Shown here: piece by piece, positions 7,311-10,112 of the stretch
Position numbering within the stretch: position 1 is the first letter of the stretch
Layout: each line of letters starts with the position of its first letter
Origin: Spirochaetota bacterium
Lineage (GTDB): Bacteria; Spirochaetota; UBA4802; JAFGJZ01
Assembly: GCA_023396615.1 (NCBI GenBank)
Contig: JAEWVM010000139.1
Location: forward strand, 1-10,112
Length of the DNA stretch: 10,112 nt
Direction of reading: 5' to 3'
Translations under genes and position numbers: made by a program
The notes under the pieces: model-generated
Databases searched by the model: none
The model's input: the letters and a program-made list of their open reading frames with translations, nothing else
What the model was told of the DNA's origin: nothing

Positions 7311-7361
7311 ACAAATTGTATTTGACGGAATTGTGACAATTATAATTGTAGTACTATACAA
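7311..7361 (+). promoter_or_regulatory. recA promoter with clustered ACAATT/AATTGT operator-like half-sites
   Basis: A perfect TATAAT (7341-7346) is the best -10; the nearest -35 is TTGTAT (7316-7321) at 19 bases. Four overlapping or adjacent dyads are present: ACAA-A-TTGT (7311-7319), AATTGT-G-ACAATT (7329-7341), the perfect 14-base palindrome ACAATTATAATTGT (7336-7349) that encloses the -10, and TTGTA-GTACTA-TACAA (7346-7361) at the expected start of transcription. A repressor bound here would block RNA polymerase. LexA is the known recA repressor in many bacteria, but neither the E. coli CTGT-N8-ACAG box nor the Bacillus GAAC-N4-GTTC box is seen. Confidence 0.55.
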
Positions 7362-7378
7362 ACGATAAGGAGATAGAT

Positions 7379-8521
7379 ATGGCAGATCAGAAAGAACTCA
7401 ATCAAAAAGCGCAGGCCATTGATTCTGCCATTGCGCAGATAGAAAAACAGTTCGGAAAAGGATCAATAATGAAACTCGGCGACCAGAGCGCCAAAGTTAA
7501 GGTCGACGCGATAAGCACCGGTTCTCTCGAACTTGATATAGCTCTCGGCATAGGCGGTATTCCTAAAGGAAGAGTTATTGAAATATATGGTCCCGAATCT
7601 TCCGGTAAAACGACTCTGACTCTGCATATAGTTGCCGAATGTCAAAAGACAGGCGGAATGGCAGCATTTATAGATGCCGAGCATGCTCTTGATCCTGTTT
7701 ACGCGGCGAAGCTCGGAGTAAAAACAGATGATCTTCTTGTTTCCCAGCCTGATACCGGTGAAGAAGCTCTCGAAATATGCGAATCCCTCGTCCGTTCGGG
7801 AGCTGTTGATATAATTGTAATAGATTCGGTTGCAGCACTTGTGCCGAAGGCCGAAATTGACGGCGATATGGGAGATTCTCACATGGGTCTTCAGGCCCGT
7901 CTGATGAGTCAGGCATTAAGAAAACTTACAGGGATTATTGCAAAAACCAACTGTACGGTAATTTTCATAAATCAGATCCGTCACAAAATAGGCGTGATGT
8001 TCGGTTCGCCTGAAACAACCACAGGCGGTAATGCTCTCAAATTCTATGCTTCTGTTCGTCTTGATATTCGTAAAATTGAAACATTGAAAGTCGGTGAAGA
8101 TTCAATCGGAAACCGCGTCAGAGTAAAAGTTGTTAAGAATAAGGTTGCGCCTCCTTTTAAGAAAGCTGAATTTGATATGATGTTCAATGAGGGTATTTCG
8201 AAGACAGGCGGTCTTGTTGATTTGGGAACTGAATTCAACATCCTGAAGAAAAGCGGAACATGGTATTCTTACGGTGAGGATAAGATCGGTCAGGGACGAG
8301 AAAACGTAAAAAAATATCTTGCCGAGAACCCTTCTATTCTGGCTGAGGTCGAGCGTAAGGTTAGGGCCGCGGCCGGTCTGGTTGAAGATGAACCTGCAGC
8401 AGCAAAAAAAGAAAAGGTTAAAGAAATAAAGGAAGTAAAGGAAGTTAAAGTTCCCAAAGAGCCGGTAGAAGTGAAAGCGGTTCCAGAAGAAGAAGCCGAA
8501 TTTATTCCGGATAATGAATAA
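7379..8521 (+). CDS. recA: Recombinase RecA
   Basis: This 380-residue ATP-dependent DNA strand-exchange protein forms filaments on single-stranded DNA for homologous recombination and, in most bacteria, triggers LexA cleavage. Visible marks: Walker A GPESSGKTT (71-79, K77), Walker B IIVIDS (145-150, D149), the loop L1 region EIDGDMGDSHMGLQARLMS (159-177), and loop L2 with NQIRHKIGVMFGSPETTTGG (198-217), in which H202 stands where E. coli has methionine. The core ends near 335. The remaining 45 or so residues are a low-complexity tail alternating lysine and glutamate (KKEKVKEIKEVKEVKVPKE), ending in the acidic EEEAEFIPDNE. That tail is longer and more lysine-rich than the short acidic tail of E. 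coli RecA. AAGGAG (7367-7372) is six bases before ATG 7379. The stop overlaps the start of the methionine aminopeptidase gene. Confidence 0.99.
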   Translation: MADQKELNQKAQAIDSAIAQIEKQFGKGSIMKLGDQSAKVKVDAISTGSLELDIALGIGGIPKGRVIEIYGPESSGKTTLTLHIVAECQKTGGMAAFIDAEHALDPVYAAKLGVKTDDLLVSQPDTGEEALEICESLVRSGAVDIIVIDSVAALVPKAEIDGDMGDSHMGLQARLMSQALRKLTGIIAKTNCTVIFINQIRHKIGVMFGSPETTTGGNALKFYASVRLDIRKIETLKVGEDSIGNRVRVKVVKNKVAPPFKKAEFDMMFNEGISKTGGLVDLGTEFNILKKSGTWYSYGEDKIGQGRENVKKYLAENPSILAEVERKVRAAAGLVEDEPAAAKKEKVKEIKEVKEVKVPKEPVEVKAVPEEEAEFIPDNE

Positions 8522-9293
8522 GTTTTCTTTGAAATCTTCCGGTGTTAAACTGAAGTCTCCGGAAGATATCAAGCGTATAGCTGAAGCGGGAAAGGTAATC
8601 GCAGAAGTCTTTGATGAGCTTGCGAAAACCGACCTGACTTCGGGGAGCGCATTTGAAATTGATACTTTCATTGAATCATTTCTACACAAGCATGGCTGCC
8701 GTGCCTCATTCAAGACAATGCAGAATTATGCCTACTCGAGCTGCATTTCCGTCAATCAAGAAGCCGTTCATGGAATTCCCCATAAGAAAAAGAAAATTAA
8801 AAATGGTGATATCGTTAAGATTGATATCGGAGCTTCCAAAAACGGTTATTTTGCCGATGCATGCAGAACTTTTGCATGCGGAAGAATTTCAACTGAAGCG
8901 CAAAGGCTGATAGAAACTGCTCAAATTGCACTTTCGGAAGGAATTGATCAGGCTAAAGCAGGTAATTTCCTGGGGGATATAGGCTATGCAGTTGAAAAAT
9001 ACGTTAATTCAAGAAAATGCTCTGTTGTCAGAGAATTTTGCGGACACGGAGTCGGATTTGCCGCGCATGAAGCTCCGGTTGTTCTTCATTACGGAAATGC
9101 CAATACCGGATTAAAGATGCCTGAAGGGCTGGTGATTGCTGTTGAGCCCATTGTAAATGCAGGAAAGCGCGAACTGGTAACTCTTTCTGACGGATGGACG
9201 GCAGTAACAAAAGACGGTTCGCTTTCCGCGCAGTTTGAAGAAACTGTCGCAGTTACAAAAAATGGTGCAGTAGTTTTGACGTCTTTAGTTTAA
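8514..9293 (+). CDS. map: Type I methionine aminopeptidase
   Basis: This 259-residue cytosolic metalloenzyme removes the initiator methionine from new proteins whose second residue is small. All five expected metal ligands are seen: D104 and D115 in IDIGASKNGYFAD, H178 in CGHGVGFAAHEAP, E211 in VIAVEPIV, and E242 in SAQFEETVAV. The catalytic histidines match H86 (AVHGIP) and H185 (HEAP). The length is typical of the bacterial type I enzyme without an N-terminal zinc-finger extension. ATG 8514 lies inside the end of recA, sharing 8 bases (8514-8521) in another frame, so translation is probably coupled to recA, and no separate promoter is evident. Pairing map with recA in one operon is unusual compared with the common secY-adk-map arrangement. 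If an internal promoter exists it must lie within the recA tail. Confidence 0.97.
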   Translation: MNKFSLKSSGVKLKSPEDIKRIAEAGKVIAEVFDELAKTDLTSGSAFEIDTFIESFLHKHGCRASFKTMQNYAYSSCISVNQEAVHGIPHKKKKIKNGDIVKIDIGASKNGYFADACRTFACGRISTEAQRLIETAQIALSEGIDQAKAGNFLGDIGYAVEKYVNSRKCSVVREFCGHGVGFAAHEAPVVLHYGNANTGLKMPEGLVIAVEPIVNAGKRELVTLSDGWTAVTKDGSLSAQFEETVAVTKNGAVVLTSLV

Positions 9294-9327
9294 GAATACT
9301 TAAAAAATGATTCTTTCGGTATTTTTA

Positions 9328-9358
9328 TTGACACAAAAAGCAAGTCTTTCCATATATG
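9328..9358 (+). promoter_or_regulatory. Promoter for the rpsT-HU-tRNA-Val unit
   Basis: A perfect TTGACA (9328-9333) precedes the AT-rich CATATATGAT. Either CATATA (9351-9356, 17-base spacing) or TATATG (9353-9358, 19-base spacing) could act as the -10. It lies in the 95-base gap after map, about 30 bases before the S20 start. Just upstream, AAAAAT (9303-9308) and ATTTTT (9321-9326) could form a weak AT hairpin ending the map transcript. Confidence 0.55.
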
Positions 9359-9388
9359 ATTAATATTTGATTTATTAGGGTAAAAAAG

Positions 9389-9658
9389 TTGGCAAATACA
9401 AGTTCAGCAAGAAAAAGAATCAGACAGAGCGAAAAACGCAGAGTAAAAAACTCTTCTATGAAATCTGCTTTGAGAACTTCAATTAAGAAATTGCGTTCAT
9501 CTGCTTCAGAAAAAGCATCTAAAGATGTTCTTTCTACAAATCAGAGCAAAGTAGACAAGAATCTTGACAGCGCTGCAAGAAAAGGCCTGATTCACTGGAA
9601 GAAAGCTGCAAGACTTAAATCAAGACTTGCTAAAATGGTTAATTCGGTTGTTAAGTAG
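9389..9658 (+). CDS. rpsT: 30S ribosomal protein S20 (TTG start)
   Basis: This 89-residue basic helical protein binds 16S rRNA and helps assemble the small ribosomal subunit. The N-terminus MANTSSARKRIRQSEKRRVK and the later SMKSALRTSIKKL and HWKKAARLKSRLAK segments match the S20 pattern closely, and the length is usual. The start is TTG at 9389, eight bases after AGGG (9377-9380); there is no in-frame ATG that would keep the conserved N-terminus. E. coli rpsT also starts at UUG, where it is linked to autoregulation of S20 synthesis, so the same control is plausible here. The HU-family gene follows after eight bases. Confidence 0.97.
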   Translation: MANTSSARKRIRQSEKRRVKNSSMKSALRTSIKKLRSSASEKASKDVLSTNQSKVDKNLDSAARKGLIHWKKAARLKSRLAKMVNSVVK

Positions 9659-9666
9659 GCAGTTCT

Positions 9667-9945
9667 TTGCGCAAAAATGATATTGTTGATATCATTTGGA
9701 ATAAAGTTGAGAATTTAAACAAAAAGGACGTTGCGGAAGTTGTAGATTTGTTTCTTTCTGTAGTTTCACAGAAGGTTACAGAGGGCGAGAGGATTGAGCT
9801 GAGAAAATTCGGAACATTTTATAGGGCCGAAAAAAAAAGCAGAAAAATTTACTCGCCAATTGCAAAAAAAACGATTGACGTACCAGCGAGATTTTCAATA
9901 ATGTTCAAAGAAAGCAGATACGAAGATGAAAATAAGGGCGATTAG
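9667..9945 (+). CDS. HU/IHF-family DNA-binding protein (TTG start, 3' end inside tRNA-Val)
   Basis: This 92-residue nucleoid protein of the HU/IHF family bends DNA as a dimer. Residues 1-45 form the helical dimer base (NDIVDIIWNKVENLNKKDVAEVV). IELRKFGTFYRAEKKSRK (43-60) is the start of the beta-arm, P64 in YSPIAKKT matches the proline that intercalates into DNA, and DVPARFSIMFKES closes the fold. TTG 9667 is the start; the best ribosome site is AGG (9657-9659), which overlaps the S20 stop, so translation is probably coupled to rpsT. The C-terminus is odd: the last codons GGC GAT TAG are also the first ten bases of tRNA-Val, so the stop codon lies within the tRNA. I cannot separate HU from IHF-type from sequence alone. 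The rpsT-HU order resembles Treponema as I recall it. Confidence 0.93.
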   Translation: MRKNDIVDIIWNKVENLNKKDVAEVVDLFLSVVSQKVTEGERIELRKFGTFYRAEKKSRKIYSPIAKKTIDVPARFSIMFKESRYEDENKGD

Positions 9946-10008
9946 CTCAGCTGGGAGAGCGTCTGCCTTACAAGCAGAATGTCGGCGGTTCGATCCCGTC
10001 ATCGCCCA
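9936..10008 (+). tRNA. tRNA-Val (anticodon TAC)
   Basis: The cloverleaf is complete: acceptor stem GGGCGAT (9936-9942) pairs perfectly with ATCGCCC (10001-10007), D stem GCTC/GAGC, anticodon stem TCTGC/GCAGA around loop CTTACAA with T33 and anticodon TAC, a five-base variable loop, and T stem GGCGG/CCGTC (one G-U pair) around TTCGATC. The discriminator base is A at 10008. CCA is not encoded (AAT follows), so a CCA-adding enzyme must complete it. UAC reads GUA and, with wobble modification, the other valine codons. The 5' end overlaps the HU gene by ten bases, so the tRNA is probably cut from the rpsT-HU transcript. Confidence 0.97.
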
Positions 10009-10014
10009 AATAGG

Positions 10015-10040
10015 GAAAAGAGCAGAAATGCTCTTTTCTT
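10015..10040 (+). terminator. Hairpin after tRNA-Val, probable terminator
   Basis: GAAAAGAGCA (10015-10024) and TGCTCTTTTC (10029-10038) pair over 10 bp around a GAAA tetraloop. The U-rich side falls mostly inside the stem (CTCTTTTCTTGTG), so termination may be partial. It starts six bases after the tRNA's last base and should end the rpsT-HU-tRNA transcript. Confidence 0.7.
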
Positions 10041-10047
10041 GTGTTGA

Positions 10048-10112
10048 ATGAACAAATATAAAAAATATACCCTTCCGGTAAATCCCGTATTTAAAATCAT
10101 ATTCAGTTTTGT
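10048..10112 (+). CDS. Probable start of a downstream gene (partial, runs off window)
   Basis: From ATG 10048 a frame stays open for 21 codons to the edge, beginning MNKYKKYTLPVNPVFKIIFS: a short basic stretch followed by the beginning of a hydrophobic segment, as in the N-terminus of a membrane protein. No clear ribosome binding site precedes it, and it begins just after the hairpin. From memory, apolipoprotein N-acyltransferase (lnt) follows the HU gene in Treponema, and this N-terminus would fit a membrane protein of that kind, but 21 residues cannot show it. Confidence 0.35.
   Translation, partial: MNKYKKYTLPVNPVFKIIFSF

Larger units (their letters stand above)
7057..7378. other. Divergent parA-recA intergenic region
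   Basis: No convincing gene lies in these 322 bases. On the minus strand near parA there is TTGACA (7108-7113) without a good -10. The stretch 7140-7235 is strongly AT-rich and includes the palindrome TTTTCGCGAAAA at 7177-7188. Next comes a 13-bp dyad (7236-7277), then the recA promoter with its half-site cluster (7311-7361) and the recA ribosome binding site AAGGAG (7367-7372). No parS or tRNA is seen. Confidence 0.6.

Noticed and set aside
9936..10112. tRNA-Val as an integration site for a mobile element
   Set aside because: No integrase gene and no repeat of the tRNA 3' end is visible in the remaining 100 bases; the right flank is too short to say more.

Overview
The window reads as a chromosomal segment of a Gram-negative bacterium with moderately low G+C (roughly 40% by eye). 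A Treponema-like spirochaete is my best guess. The reasons are the rpsT-HU gene pair, a lipoprotein gene next to a CPA2 antiporter, and the overall gene style. The call rests on remembered gene order and style, not on a phylogenetic marker comparison, so it is tentative. I see no insertion sequence, phage gene, CRISPR array, integrase or toxin-antitoxin module. Almost every gene belongs to a recognisable family.

Layout. (1) Positions 1-2260, minus strand: a large lipid-metabolism gene that runs off the left edge. It fuses an acyl-activating AMP-binding domain, an acyl-carrier-protein-like domain and a PlsC-type acyltransferase. (2) Positions 2261-2488: a divergent intergenic region with two palindromes and candidate promoters. 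(3) Positions 2489-4782, plus strand: a small lipoprotein gene of unknown function followed by a KefB/KefC-type cation:proton antiporter with a C-terminal RCK domain. (4) Positions 4814-7056, minus strand: a ParA-type ATPase followed by a methyl-accepting chemotaxis protein, convergent with the antiporter. (5) Positions 7057-7378: a 322-base divergent region between parA and recA. It holds a strong 13-bp dyad and a dense cluster of ACAATT/AATTGT half-sites on the recA promoter. (6) Positions 7379-9293: recA and a type I methionine aminopeptidase gene that overlap by 8 bases. (7) Positions 9389-10008: ribosomal protein S20 and an HU/IHF-family protein, both starting at TTG, then tRNA-Val(UAC). 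The first 10 bases of the tRNA are also the end of the HU gene. (8) A hairpin follows the tRNA, and then the probable start of another gene that leaves the right edge.

How the parts fit together. The right half is housekeeping: DNA repair (RecA), protein maturation (Map), translation (S20, tRNA-Val) and nucleoid structure (HU). The left half is envelope and behaviour: acyl-lipid synthesis, an inner-membrane ion antiporter with a lipoprotein partner, and chemotaxis. I do not see a wholly new system. The observations most worth following up are the recA operator cluster, the HU/tRNA-Val overlap in which tRNA processing would remove the HU stop codon, the AMP-ACP-PlsC domain order, and the parA-mcp pairing without a parB.
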